A DNA stretch of 64,000 nt from Amphibalanus amphitrite (GCF_019059575.1 NW_024882736.1:62001-126000); one strand, 5' to 3'. Shown: positions 8,963 to 21,517, counted from the first letter of the stretch. Numbers and translations: made by a program. The notes: generated by a model from the letters alone, not told the origin.

Positions 8963-10469
8963 ATGGGGACAAGACGGGCTAATAAGAGGGTGAGGGAGGA
9001 TGACATCTCAGAAAGGTTCTGGGATGAGGATGGTGATGATGCTGGTGTATATCTGACTATAAAACTCCAGTCAGGCAGAGGCATCAAAGAAAGGGGATGG
9101 CCTTGGGTCCAGCAATCTATCAGAGGTATACTGGGCGGGAGTGACAAGGTGGCAAAAGCCAGCTTTCTAAATGATGGCAGGCTCCTGGTGAAGACCAAGG
9201 ACCAAGCTCAAACTGAGAAGCTAGAGAAAGCTAGATGGTTTGGAGGGGAGGAATGTGAAGTAGAGAGAGACAGGAAACTAAATCAAAGCAGGGGAACCAT
9301 TCATGCCTATGATTTGATGAGCCTATCGGAGGAGGAGATCGTGGAGTGGTTGACTGATTTTGGTGTAGTCGCTGCAAAAAGATTTATGAAAAAGGTTGGA
9401 AATCACTTTGAAAAGACACCCACTGTACTCCTGACCTTTGAAAAACCAACATGCCCTCAAAAACTCCAGTTTGACTATGTGGTATACCGTGTGAAAAAAA
9501 CATGTGCCGAACCCACTCCTGTGCCATAACTGTGGCAAGTTTGGCCATACCAGGGACCGGTGCAGGTCAGAGGGAGTATGTCTGTCCTGTGGAGCCTCGA
9601 AACATGACGGGCAATGCGAACAGAGATGTATCAACTGTGCTGAAACTGATCATGACTGCTTTTCTAGACAGTGCTCTGTCTGGAAAAAGGAAAAAGAGAT
9701 ATGTGAATTAAAAGTGGATAGGGATGTCTCATACCCACATGCACGGAGACTGTATGAGTTAGAGCATCGGAACCCAACCGTGCGTTCCTATGCTGCAGCG
9801 GTAAGGGCACACGGTGGGGCTCAGAATGATGATGGGGTGGCTCGGAATAGATCAGAAACCATGGAGCAGAAAATGGATAAAATCCTGACCCTTCTTACAC
9901 AGCTACTGCAACAGAACAACACCACTCACAAGGAAACCCAGCCTGATGCAGTCACAGATAGGCAGGAAAGGAGGGAAAATGTAGAGGAAGACACAGCAGG
10001 TGTACCAGATACAGATGTCGACCCTGTGTCCCCCAGCCAAACCACCATGGGGCTGGAAATGGTGAATCAGGATCCACACCCAGAAAACATGGATGCTCCC
10101 GACGCAATGACTGAACTGTCCCAGGTATCCACCCTCTCAGAAACAGAACAAAGGATGTATGACTTGGCCTGTGCAGAGGAGGCCACAGTTACTCCTTCTG
10201 ACCCTTTCCAGGACATTGATCTCAGTCAGGACCAGACACAGAAGGAGCCAGAGAGAAAAAGCCCAGGCCCAAACAGGTCTAGAGGAATTCAGAGCAGAAG
10301 AGGTGGACAAGGTGGCTTTAAGCCTGGTGGTGCAGACCACCAAAATCGTTTACGTCCCTATGAGAGTGACACATCCCAGACATCCCAATCTGGAACCAGC
10401 AAGAGGATGCCAAGCCTCACAAGGATGGCACCCTCTTTTCCCCCAAACCACCCAAGTTCTCCAGGTTAG
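8963..10469 (+). pseudogene. I-clade LINE ORF1 (gag-like, three zinc knuckles), frameshifted
   Basis: ATG at 8963 opens a nucleic-acid-binding gag-like protein: an acidic start, then ERGWPWVQQSIRGILGG and LLVKTKDQAQTEKL. Three Cys/His knuckles follow (CHNCGKFGHTRDRC, CLSCGASKHDGQC, then CINC-H-C). A tail rich in Gln, Asp and Ser runs to a stop at 10469. The knuckle part is in another frame: the switch falls at a run of seven A at 9494-9500, where one base fewer would restore a single frame. This looks like an indel rather than a programmed site because the codon phasing does not fit a -1 slippery heptamer. A related decayed copy lies at 28773-29549. Confidence 0.85.
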
Positions 10470-10710
10470 ACATTGTTATGTTTGTATTTGGCAGCGATAT
10501 ACATATGTGTGATATGATATGGTTTATGTTGTTCTTTTTTATTTTCTCAGCCACAAGTGGATGGGTTCAATGCAGCTCATCATTATTGTGGCATCAGGTG
10601 AACATGAGACTATACTACAACCAAGCAATGGCCCATATTTACAGAGACCTCTAGCCCCCCCCCCCCCCCAGAACAATCAGTCAGTCCTTCCCAGGTCTGA
10701 ATATTCTACA

Positions 10711-12568
10711 CATGGGTGTCGATTTGTATACCTTTGGGGGTGCTGCAGCACCCCCAATGCTCAAATGAGCACCCCCAATGGTTTTCCGGGCACCCCCAAT
10801 GATATTGTCCCTCAATAACTCCCACTAACTCTGCTTGAGGAAAATAATTGTTCTGCAGTCTTTCACTAATAAAAATAAAACAATTACGCAATTTACAAAG
10901 CATGAAATAAAGATGTAAAGCCAGAAAAGTTAGTTTTAAGAAGAAGAGCGAAAAAAGACGTTAAGTTGTAAAGACACTGGTGTGGGTCCGTCGTACACGG
11001 GTGTCGGACCCTTAGAGCTGCTGGCGCGTACCCTTTACAAGCCAGCAGGGGGCTCCAGAGACCGGCGACGGGCCCTCAGAGGCCGGCTAAGGGCCATCAG
11101 AGGCCGGTGGTACCTTCAGAAACCCTGTGGGATCGTCTTTAGAGACCGGAACGGACTTAGACGCCGATGGAGCCCTCAGTCGCCGGTGTGGGGCCTTCAA
11201 ATGTCACCGGTGGCAGGGTGGCCGTCACATGCGCACTTGTGGGGCCTTCAGAAGCTACGATGTTGGGCCCTCAGAGCCACCGATATAGGGCCTTAAGAGG
11301 CACTAGTGTGGGACCCTCAGATATGGCAATGTGGGGCCCTCGGACTGGAGGCGCCGGTGTGGGGGCTTCACAGTCGCCGGTGACGGCCCTCACAGGCGCC
11401 GTTGTGGGGGCTCTCAGAGACACTGGTTTAGGGCCATCACAGGCGCGCGTGGGGCCCTCAGAACTGCTGTTACGGAACGGACCCTTCATAGGCCGACAAG
11501 AAGATATCAAGAGGTCACCGGTGCCTTCAGGAGCCTTGTGTGGTTCTCAGAGACTGGCATGGTGCGCTCAGACGCCGCTGGGATCCTCCGAGTCACCTGT
11601 GTAGGGCCGTCAGGGTCGCTGGTAACTGACAAGGGCCCTCAGAACCGCCCATGTAGGGTTTGTAAAGGCATTGGTGTAGGGCCTCAGAGTTAGGGGTGTG
11701 GGGCCCTCAGAGACGCCGGTGTGGCGCTCAGGGGTGCCGGTGAGGGCCCTCACAGTCGCCGTTATAGGGGCCCTCAGAGAAATGGGTGTGGGGCCATTAC
11801 AGGCGGGTGTGCAGCTCCTAGAGCTGGCCCCCTATAGGCCGGTTAAGACCCCCAGAGGCCGGCAAGTGGCCCTCAGAGGCTGGCTTGGGCCCTTATGGAG
11901 ATCTTAATGTTGGTACTTGTGGGCCCATGAGGTGTTCTTACGAGCCCTGTGGGGCCCTTCTGAGTCCAAATATAGCCAACCTGGACCCTCAGCGGCCAAT
12001 TGGCGCCGCAGTGCCCCTCAGGCCCGAATAACCCGATGGGCCCCTGAACCTAATGGGGGGGGGGGGGGCATGTGCCTCACGGGCCCACCTGGCTACGCCA
12101 CTGAGGAAAATCGTAAACCCATAAATATCGAAATGCGATCACCTGTCATTTTTTTCAACGATTATTGCGATCGTCTGATTAACGCCAGAGCCTCGTAGCT
12201 ATACCGTTGCCTCCCGCGCAATGTCCGCCCCTGTGGACCGCAGGGGCTGCTGCACCGGTGCTAATCGCGATCACCGGTTTGTCACCTTATTACAGAGGTG
12301 CCGGGGCTGCTGCCGAGCTGCCGGCAAATGTACGCGTTTTTTTTCGGAAAGATGTTTATGTAATGAGATAGCCAAGTACTAGGACGAGCAGAATGATTTT
12401 GAAGAACGTTCAACCTTTGGGAAATATTAGTGGAAATCCCGGGATTATCAGTACCTTATGGGGATACCCAACCACGCCTTGTACGGTTGTGCCCATGGCA
12501 AAGCTGCAATCTTTCACCCGGTGCAGGGGTTGAGCACCCCCAACCATTTTGAGAAATCGACACCCCTG
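10711..12568. mobile_element. Non-autonomous hAT-like element with satellite core
   Basis: The 8-bp duplication ATTCTACA lies at 10703-10710 and 12569-12576. The ends CATGGGTGTCGATTT and (reverse strand) CAGGGGTGTCGATTT are inverted with one mismatch and begin with CA as in hAT elements. No transposase frame is seen. The core at ~10980-12060 is a degenerate array of ~25-35 bp units of the form GGGCCCTCAGAGNCGCCGGT. GCACCCCCAA repeats lie near both ends. Confidence 0.85.
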
Positions 12569-14740
12569 ATTCTACAATGGAACTCTAGAGGGTTGATAGG
12601 CAAATGGGCTGAAGCAAAGCAGATGTTTGCTGAAGGCTGCTATGATGCTATGTCTTCAGGAAACCCACTTCCTTGCAACTGATAAATACTCATTTAACCT
12701 TCCTCGATACTCATTGTTTAATGAATGTGCTGCACAAGGATTCAGGAGAGGTGGGGTCTCTATATATGTGTCACACAGATTTCCACATAGCAGATTGACA
12801 TTACAAACCTCATTACAAGCATTGGCATGTACAGTTCGAACGCGAAATAGACGCATCACCCTGTGCTCCTTATATATGCCACCCACGGATCGCCTTGAAT
12901 CTGACGAGTTGTCTGGGCTGATAACCCAGCTACCAAAACCTTTTGTGATTTGCACTGATGCGAACAGTAAGCATATGATGTGGGGTTCTGACCGCTGCGA
13001 TCAACGAGGAATGATATGGATGGGCATTATAAACCGGTTTGATCTCCATGTGCTCAATGATGGACAGCCGACACGATTGGATGAATCGACCGGTATGATG
13101 TCCCATATTGATTTGACTCTGGCTTCCAGCGACATTGCCCCCTGGTTCGAGTGGAACCCAGATAGGGACTTACACTCGAGTGACCATTTTCCTCTGCATG
13201 TTCGGTACCGGCCTTCGACGCCAGTGCCGGACTTACCTAATATATTCCTGGGATGGAACACCAAGAAAGCTGATTGGGTGGCATTTAGAAATACATGTGA
13301 CATCCGTTTTAACGATGCATTGGGTGTGGGTAACTGTGATATCATGACCGAGGAGATAATCAACACTGCAAAAGGATATATCCCAATGAAAAATGCAAAC
13401 TCAAAATATCAATGTCCGTGGTGGTCAAGTGAGTGCCGTGAGGCCATACGAAACCGCCGGCGAGCGCAAAATAGAATGCGTAGAGACCCCTTTTCCCAGT
13501 TTTTACGACTTGAATATAGGAGAATCAAGGCCCAGACTCGGCGTACCTTGAAACAGGCACAGCAAACATCATGGAGAGAACTTTTGTCCACTTTTAACCA
13601 CCGAACCCCTATGAACCGATTATGGGAAATCATACGCAAATTCTCCAATAAATACAGGGTGACGAAACCATTTCCTGTCCTGTTCCACGACAATACGACC
13701 AAAGATGACCCTTATGAAGTGGCAAGGATATTCGGGAAACACTTTGAAAAGATCTGTTCCAAGGAGAATTATCCTGAAACATTTCTCGAGCAAGAGCGAG
13801 ATATGTTAGCCAGTATGCCTGATTTTGGGGTCGATAACAGGGACCATTATAACAGAGCTTTTACTGTGGACGAGCTTCGGGACGCCATAAGTCGCTCCGG
13901 ATCCACATCGGTTGGCCCTGACAGGGTTCACTACGATTTCATACGACATCTGAATGACTTGCAATTATATGAACTGCTGAAGTTATTTAACCACTTATGG
14001 ACAAACGATATCTTCCCTACATCGTGGAAGCATTCATTTATTGTCCCGATTTTGAAACCAGGGAAAGATGCCACATTGGTTGAGTCGTACAGACCGATTC
14101 AACTTACATCATGCCTTTGTAAATTAATGGAGAGAATGGTTGGCAGGAGACTATCTTGGTGTATCGAGAAGTACGAATTGTTGAGCAAATATCAGTGTGC
14201 TTTTCGGACGGGAAAGTCTACGGCAGATCATCTGATTCGAATGGACTCACATATTCGGGAAGGTTTTTTACATCACGCCAGTACCTTGGCAGTCTTTCTG
14301 GACATAAAATCGGCCTATAATATGGTGTCTCCCACCATGCTTCTCCACAGAATGCATCATGTCGGCTTCCGGGGCCACATCATGCATTTTGTTCATGGTT
14401 TTTTGTGCAACCGAACATTTCAGGTGCGATGTGGTGTTCTATCCGATGTATACCAACAAGAATATGGTGTAGTACAAGGCGGAGTAATATCTCCGATGCT
14501 GTTTAACCTCGCCATTGATTCTCTTATTGACACCCTGCCCCCAGGCATCTCGTGTGCAATATATGCGGATGATGTAACAGTATGGACCCAAAGAAAACGT
14601 GTACCCACACTGTACAGAGACATGCAGGTAGCACTGGATCGAATAGGAGATTGGGCGACGAGGAACGGCTTTGCTTTCTCTCCCAATAAGACGAATGCTG
14701 TACTATTTCGACGCGGCCTTAAACGAATTGACGAGACAAC

Positions 14741-15249
14741 CAGACATGTGCATGGATCCGAGAAAATGGATCTGGGATCTGATCCCACGGATCCTGATCT
14801 CGGATCCGACGAGATCATAGATCCAGCTCAGTAATTTATCGAGAGATCCGTAGGGATCACAGATCCGAGTCTCATTTTTTGGTTGAGATCCAGTGAGATC
14901 ATAGATCCTCGCTTATTTTTTGTGAACACATATATCCCCAAAAAACGCTTGTTTCAACTCACAAACATACTGTTTTAGTGATTTTATGTGATCGCGCGTC
15001 ATAATCCATAGTTTTGTGGCATTTATTGGCATAGAAACCCTATAAAACATGGTTTCAAATGTGGTGCATGGTGGGATCCACTCAGATCATAGATCCATGT
15101 TCTTAATTTATCGTCAGATCATATGAGATCATAGATCCAAGATGTATTTTTTCACGCCGGATCTGGTGGGATCATAGATCCCAACCTGTACTTTGCTTCG
15201 AGATCCACTGAGATCATAGATCCATCACTCGGATCCATGCACATGTCTG
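14741..15249. mobile_element. 509-bp hAT-like MITE with GATCATAGATCC repeats
   Basis: Perfect inverted ends starting CAGACATGTGCATGGATC are flanked by GAGACAAC (14733-14740 and 15250-15257), an 8-bp duplication. The interior has about seven copies of a motif GAGATC...GATCATAGATCC separated by AT-rich spacers. There is no coding frame. Excising it restores the LINE RT frame exactly. Confidence 0.88.
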
Positions 15250-17531
15250 GAGACAACCCTCCCAGCTCTGCGCCTGAATGGAGACCGGGTTGGTGTCGTT
15301 GACCAGGTGAAGTACCTGGGAGTTATTTTAGATTCTAAACTAAACCTACATTCCCACGTGGAGTACCTATGTCAAAGGACGGGCGCAAAAGCGGATGTCA
15401 ATTTTGAAATGTGTCGCCGGGAAAAGTTATGGGGCAGATCGTACAGTGCTCCTCAGGATGTATAAAGCCATCATTCGGCCCATACTGGAGTATGCATCGT
15501 TTATCTTGGACGGCCCTGGTAACAGGCGAGTGGAGTCGCTTGAAACTATACAGAACGCATGCCTACGAATCGCCACAGGAGCGATCCGAACCTCTCCAGT
15601 ACAGGCACTACGAGTTGAAACAAATGTCCCCCCTCTATGTCTACGACGAAAAGAATTGTTGGTCAGATATGCCCTGAAGGTACTGAGTGACCGACAACAT
15701 CCCTGTTATAGCTTGATGGACATACAGAACATTGAACACTTGTATCAAGATGTGTCGGAGAGGTATTTGCACAGAGTATCAGGATTTCCTGTGGCGTACC
15801 GGTTGCGGAATATACTGAATGAACTTGAATTTCACATCCCTGAATTGTTGCCGGCCACCAGAGCCATAGCTCCATGGACAATGCATGGAGTGAGCACCCG
15901 TTTGCTGTTGACACAAGACAAAAGACATGTGACACTGACAGACATTCAGACTGAGTTTCAGGATTTACTTGAAAGTTACTCAGGGTACAGAGTCCTCTTT
16001 ACAGATGGTTCTAAAATCAACACGTCTGTCAGCTGTGCGTTTACAATTAATAATGCTTTTTATTCATTTAAGCTCCAGGCAGGCCTCTCAATCTATACCG
16101 CAGAGTTAGTAGCGATAAGGGAGGCTTTGAAATACGTGCGAGATAACCGGTTAAGTAGAACTCTGATATGCACAGATTCGATGGCGGCGATAAAGGCGCT
16201 TAACAGCCCCACAGGTGATCACCCGGTGCTTCAAGAGATCCTAGAGATCAACCACGCCATCAACTGTGCTGAATATGAATGTGTTCTGGTCTGGATACCA
16301 GGACATAGTGGTATTGCCGGGAATGGTAGGGCAGATTACTGGGCTAGGAAGGCACATGAGAAACCAAATGTGACAATGGTTAGGGTTTGTTATCGGGAAT
16401 ATGTACCAGCTGTACGCAAGTGTATCCGCGATCGTTTTGCGATGATGTGGCAGAATTATCGTCACACCCACGTCCCACTTGAAACTTATCAAACCGAATG
16501 TTGGATTATGGTCGTCTAGCATGCGTGATAGTCGGAAGGAGGAAGTGGTATTGTGTCGTCTTAGACTTGGCCATACCTTACTTACTCATTCGTACATACT
16601 TGATCGCATTCCAGCTCCGATGTGTGACACATGTCGATGCCAGCAAGATGTTCAACACATTCTCCTGGACTGTCGACTGTACCGAGTGCAAAGACGTAGA
16701 CTGTTATCGACCTGTAGGAACCTCGGCATTCGGCCAACAGTGGCTTCCCTGTTGGGAAATGACGATAGTAGTATCATTGATGCATTGTTCCTCTATCTTC
16801 GAGACTGTGACCTCCTCGATAAGCTGTAACAATTCTTGTTATGGTGTTAACACATTGATTTGAATCGGTTCATATTACCGCAGCCAACACGGTTGGTTAA
16901 GTGGTGAGCGGGTTAGGAGTGAAGCTGATCTGACAAAATGCGGTGGTTGTTCCTGTCATCATCATGATTCTGTTGATATGAGTGACTGTCCGTTCTTCTG
17001 TTCTGTGCTGTTTTCTCTGTCCGATACTGGTCACTTACGTGAGAACTGGCCGTCTCCGTTTTGTGCTGTCCCTGAGGGCCTGTGCTGTGAGGGGACTGGG
17101 CATCGGGGCACATGGGAGGCAACCTCTTTCCTGAACTGAAGTCCTTCCTAAGTTGTATGTAGCAGTATCTAGAATTATTTTAAGTTGTCCAACTCTCCAG
17201 CCCGAGGGCTGAGGATTCCAATTTGAAATAGCTAGATCGCTTCACATAATGCTGAATTACTAACACTAACATAAACTTCAAGATTCTTCATCAACTTCAT
17301 CAACTTCTCCCTCCTAAGGTTATTCCTCCCTGGCAATTTCCTCCCTGCGCAATTTCCCTACCTTGGTATCTCCTTACTCCTTCCATTGTCACCCGCTTAG
17401 TACCGCTTAGTACCGACGCCTTGGTACCGAACAAGAAAGGACGTGACTACTAGTCAAGAGAACGACTACAGTGAAGTTGGACGCTTGGGTCGCAAGGCTA
17501 CGCGTCCTATTCCAACAACAACAACAACAAC

Positions 17532-17837
17532 AACGCAGGTCAATCAGCCCAGCGGTTGCTGACTTACAAGCCTATTAAAAACGTTACAGATATACGCTTC
17601 GCTAGCTCAAACGTAATAGAGTAGAATCATTTTATATATGCAATTGCTACTATTTCCTGGTTTTCTTTATAGGCCAAGGCTTGGTAACTGATAACTCTGC
17701 TGCCCTGTAATGGGTCCGGCCCGCTGTGGCGAGTGAAGACACTCGCTCTGACTGACTGGACCGCCAGCCGAGACGCTGCTGACTCTGGTGGTGAATGGTG
17801 AGCGGAAGAGGAGAAAGTTTACGCCAAAGCTGAAGCA
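17532..17837. repeat. Tandem unit A, right part
   Basis: This begins with the right copy of the LINE target duplication and completes unit A. It matches 20432-20979 of unit B (minus the small insertion there) and 28451-28751 of unit D. A minus-strand AG-bounded stretch at ~17700-17815 stays open in one frame, but a GT donor (GTGAGT) in unit D is GC in the others, so I do not call it an exon. Confidence 0.8.
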
Positions 17838-17957
17838 ACTCTACATTGCTGTACAGCTAATACGCTTTTCACCTGGTGGCCAGTAGAGGAACTAACAGTT
17901 ACTACAACTGACCGTCAGAAGCACCCAACACACACCGTGCCGCTCCTAGTAACATAC

Positions 17958-18079
17958 CAGGATGTAGACCCCAGTCGGGCAGCGCTCCGGCGTCCGGCAG
18001 CCGCAGCTGGTCCAGCAGTGACAGCACCCGGCCGGCGCTGCCCTCCGGCGCCGTCCGACAGGTGTTCACGGCCACCACC
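17958..18079 (-). CDS. Candidate exon d, unit B
   Basis: Same borders and phases as the unit A copy. Two replacements are seen relative to units A and C: Ala to Thr in VNACR and Leu to Val in GRLLS. The frame stays open. The product is unrecognised. Confidence 0.38.
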
Positions 18080-18374
18080 CTGACGGACAGACGTTACACG
18101 GTCAGCAGAGAGCCGACACTCGGTCAGCGGACAGTGGCGTTGGGTCACCGGATGGCAGAGCATCGCCGCAGCACACAGACCAGACAGGACTGTGCCGACA
18201 ACGCAACCCCGTTGGAGTAACATGACCCTAATAAATGCACCGAAAATGCTCTGGTCTATCTCCATTATTTATAATAATAAAAAATGAAAGAACAACTGAG
18301 ATGAGGGAAAGGAGTGAGGCGTCTGTTAGGGTCCACGTGCAATACACCCGGTGCGGTGACTGACCTCATCGCCG

Positions 18375-18497
18375 CTAGCTGGAGAGCTGGTTCACCCGGC
18401 TGACGACCTTCTGTACCTCCTCGGCGGAGAGCGGGTGGCCGTTGGTGGTCCACCGCAGCCCGTCCCGGTAGCCGGCCGCCCCATCCGGCGACACGCC
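18375..18497 (-). CDS. Candidate terminal exon c, unit B
   Basis: The acceptor reads ACTCCCCAG and 40 codons plus TAG follow. The start reads GVSPDGAAGYRDGLRWTT, shared with unit D and different from A and C at three sites. The conserved end is AEEVQKVVSRVNQLSS. Confidence 0.4.
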   Translation of the reverse strand, partial: GVSPDGAAGYRDGLRWTTNGHPLSAEEVQKVVSRVNQLSS

Positions 18498-18625
18498 CTG
18501 GGGAGTCATAGCATAACACTCAGGCAGGTTCAGGTTTCAGTCCGACACACAGAACCGTCCGGCGACACGCCCTGGGGGCGACACATGGCCGCGCTCAGGG
18601 CTCAGGTACAGGTCTCGCGAGATTA

Positions 18626-18817
18626 AGCGGTAGGTTTTGCACTTTTACATTTCCGGTTATATCTCAGAAACTAATCGATCTACGATGAAGCCATTTTACA
18701 CGATCATGGCCGGCTTGTTACCCAACAAGTCGATCGCATCTTCAACACTTAAAAGCTTAAGACGACGAAGATATAACCTGAAGTACACTAAATTTTCTAG
18801 GTGCAAAACCTACCGCT
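18626..18817. mobile_element. 192-bp TIR element, unit B copy
   Basis: Same 17-bp inverted ends and position as the unit A copy, with a few core substitutions. Confidence 0.68.
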
Positions 18818-19082
18818 AAAACCCGCGAGCCCTGTAAAATGCACAAGGGCGCCGGGTGCAGTTTCTGTGTGTCCCTGACTGACCTGCAGCGGTGACGCTG
18901 TCACAGAAAGCACCTGTTCATTGCCCAATGGATCCAGCCCAGTTCCGGCCGGCCGAGTGCCCACACGTACGCAGCCAGTGTTACGGTCTGTGTTCGATCT
19001 ATGTTACGGTCTGTGTTCAATCTATTTTACGCCCTGTATAACGACCTGCGTTACGGCTTGTGTTACGGTCTGTGTTACATAC

Positions 19083-19217
19083 CCTGTTCTGGGCGGTCTC
19101 CACCTTGACCCTCTTAGCGTCCCAGAGTCGGTACTGGTAGACGTGCGCGTTCTCTGCCGAGACGTTCCGCAGGTGAACGAGCAGGTTCTGTAGGCCGACC
19201 AGCGTCTCAGCTGGCAC
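19083..19217 (-). CDS. Candidate exon b, unit B
   Basis: Phase 0 at both ends with conserved AG and GT. One replacement (Asp to Asn in LRDV) and one Ile to Val distinguish it from unit A. The product is unrecognised. Confidence 0.42.
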
Positions 19218-20598
19218 CTGAGAAGGTCAGGGGAGGGTAGGGGAGGTCAGTGGTGTACTGGTGTCTGACATAGACCAGCGGACAGGGGGAGGGGAGAGGG
19301 AGAGGAGTCTGGTGGCGCAGTAGGACCGTTCCGCGCTTGAAAGTGGACACATCTGAGGACCGTTCCGCGCGCGCTGACACTGCCTCTAGAACCGTTCTGC
19401 GAGCAGTCAGACATGTAGACCGGATTGATGTTTTGAAACTTTGACATAATAAACTTTAATTAATTCGACACAGGTAGCCTATCCGCATGTGTTTTTTTAT
19501 ATCGCGGACAAAAAAGTGGGGATTGTTAGGGTTAAGCAGGGAGTCACCGATGTTAGATCCCTCTCTGGGTCCTTTCATAGGTCACGGTCCTGACCCGAGA
19601 TAGCTGAGCTGTGTCGCAGCCCTGACCTCAGGGCTCAGACAGCTGAGCTGTGCACGCCGTCGGCTCGGCCGTCAGTCGCCACAGCCGCTGACGCCAGTGT
19701 CCAAACAGCTCCAAACAATATCCGGCCCTGTATAGCAGGATAAGCCATCAGAGGCGGGAGTGATCAATGGAGGGACGCGAAACACTAACGCCAAGGGGAT
19801 GACAACTGCTGAGGAATAAAGAAACTACATGCAGGTACACTGGGAACACGTCATGCTGGAGTTGACGTGTTCCCAGCCCGTCCTGTACCATGCAGCCCGT
19901 TCCGGTGATCACTCCCGCAGGGCCGGATATTGTTGGGAGCTGTTTGGACACTGGCGTCAGCGGCTGTGGCGACTGACGGCCGAGCCGACGGCGTGCACAG
20001 ATCAGCTGTCTGAGGTCAGGGCTGCGACACAGCTCAGCTATCTCGGGTCAGGACCGTGACCCCCTATGCAATGACCCAGAGAGGGATCTAACATCGGTGA
20101 GTCCCTGCTTAACCCTAACAATCCCTACTTTTTTCTCCGCGCTATAAAAAATCACATGCAAGTTATAAAAAACACATCCCTATCAACCAGTCCCAAACAG
20201 TGTACCAAATTTGAGCGCAATCGGCGTGGCAGTTCAGGGTTCAAGATATATGAGCAACCCAAAATCGCTACTGCAGCAGAATAACGAACACTCTTGGCCC
20301 TTCACGTCGCACGTGTCACGACGCTCACCATGATACATCAGTTGTAGTCAATAACTCACCAAGATACATCAGTTGTAGTCAATAACGAGATGGAAGGGAT
20401 AGGATTACGTGCAACAAAGAGTAACGCAGGTCAATCAGCCCAGCGGTTGCTGACTTACAAGCCTATTAAAAACGTTACAGGAATACGCTTCGCTATCTCA
20501 AACGTAATAGAGTAGAATCATTACATATATGCAATTGCTACTATTTCCTGGTTTTCTTTATAGGCCAAGGCTTGGTAACTGATAACTCTGCTGCCCTG

Positions 20599-20846
20599 AG
20601 GGCTGTTCACGGACCCTGTGTGCGGTCGGACCGCACACAGCCTCCAAGCTCCGCCCACTGCGTCCCTACGTCAGCCTTGCGTCACCGCACACAGCGACCG
20701 CTGTGGCCGCTCGGGACTGGCCACAGCGGACCGTCCACCGCACGCAGCCGTGACGTCAGAGCCGCCTACCCATCCCCTACCCCCACGCCTGCTGGATGAA
20801 CCGCACACACCGCACGCAGCAGTGTGCGGTGCCCGTGAACAGCCCT
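20599..20846. mobile_element. 248-bp TIR element with 3-bp CTG target duplication
   Basis: Perfect 14-bp inverted ends AGGGCTGTTCACGG are flanked by CTG on both sides (20596-20598, 20847-20849). Units A and D keep the empty site with one CTG (CTGCCCTGTAATGGG), which proves insertion. The core is rich in CCGCACAC/GTGTGCGG repeats and has no coding frame. A 3-bp CWG duplication suits CACTA-related or similar superfamilies; the ends are not CACTA. Confidence 0.88.
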
Positions 20847-21099
20847 CTGTAATGGGTCCGGCCCGCTGTGGCGAGTGAAGACACTCGCTCTGACTGACTG
20901 GACCGCCAGCCGAGACGCTGCTGACTCTGGTGGTGAATGGTGAGCGGAAGAGGAGAAAGTTTACGCCAAAGCTGAAGCAACTCTACATTGCTGTACAGCT
21001 AATACGCTTTTCACCTGGTGGCCAGTAGAGGAACTAACAGTTACTACAACTGACCGTCAGAAGCACCCAACACACACCGTGCCGCTCCCAGTAACATAC

Positions 21100-21221
21100 C
21101 AGGATGTAGACCCCAGTCGGGCAGCGCTCCGGCGTCCGGCAGCCGCAGCTGGTCCAGCAGTGACAGCAGCCGGCCGGCGCTGCCCTCCGGCGCCGTCCGA
21201 CAGGCGTTCACGGCCACCACC
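21100..21221 (-). CDS. Candidate exon d, unit C
   Basis: The protein is identical to the unit A copy over 40 residues, with the same splice-like borders. Confidence 0.4.
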
Positions 21222-21517
21222 CTGACGGACAGACGTTACACGGTCAGCAGAGAGCCGACACTCGGTCAGCGGACAGTGGCGTTGGGTCACCGGATGGCAG
21301 AGCATCGCCGCAGCACACAGACCAGACAGGACTGTGCCGACAACGCAACCCCGTTGGAGTAACATGACCCTAATAAATGCACCGAAAATGCTCTGGTCTG
21401 TCTCCATTACTTATAATAATAAAAAAATGAAAGAACAACTGAGATGAGGGAAAGGAGTGAGGCGTCTGTTAGGGTCCCCGTGCAATACGCCCGGTGCGGT
21501 GACTGACCTCTGCGCCG

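Larger units (their letters stand above)
10691..16829 (+). pseudogene. I-clade LINE ORF2 (endonuclease, RT, RNase H), broken
   Basis: Removing the hAT-like insertion 10711-12568 restores ILQWNSRGLIGKW, the endonuclease start. A frameshift near 12648 precedes CLQETHF. The endonuclease continues with ICTDANSKHMMWGSD, SHIDLTLASS and SSDHFP. The RT has SVGPDRVHYDF, LAVFLDIKSAYN, QGGVISPMLFN and YADD. A second insertion (14741-15249) splits the thumb; deleting it and one duplicate rejoins IDETT to LPALRLNGD in frame. Another frameshift lies near 15393. RNase H follows with FTDGSKI, AELVAIREAL, TDSMAAI and GHSGIAGN-ADYWA. A last frameshift near 16495 precedes a CDTC...H...C finger and the stop at 16829. 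Confidence 0.88.
8732..17531 (+). mobile_element. I-clade LINE inserted in unit A, with 13-bp target duplication
   Basis: The direct repeat AACGCAGGTCAAT flanks the element (8719-8731 and 17532-17544). Other units have the uninterrupted site. The 3' end is a (CAA)n run, typical of I-group LINEs. Without its two hAT-like insertions the element is ~6.4 kb: gag-like ORF1, then ORF2 with endonuclease, RT, RNase H and a C-terminal CCHC finger. The 3' UTR is ~16830-17531. Frameshifts make it defective. Confidence 0.9.
17838..20979. repeat. Tandem unit B
   Basis: This is the second full copy of the ~2.9 kb unit, enlarged by the 248-bp insertion at 20599-20846. Order and content match unit A. Its fold-back element (about 19490-20160) has a small extra duplication (TCAGGGC) in the left arm. 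Confidence 0.88.

Noticed and set aside
10982-12198. Several overlapping long frames on both strands
   Set aside because: They come from the GC-rich satellite core of the hAT-like element; repetitive, with no domains.
17700-17815. Fourth exon in each unit
   Set aside because: The AG-bounded segment has a stop in the phase needed after exon d, and its donor is GC in most units.
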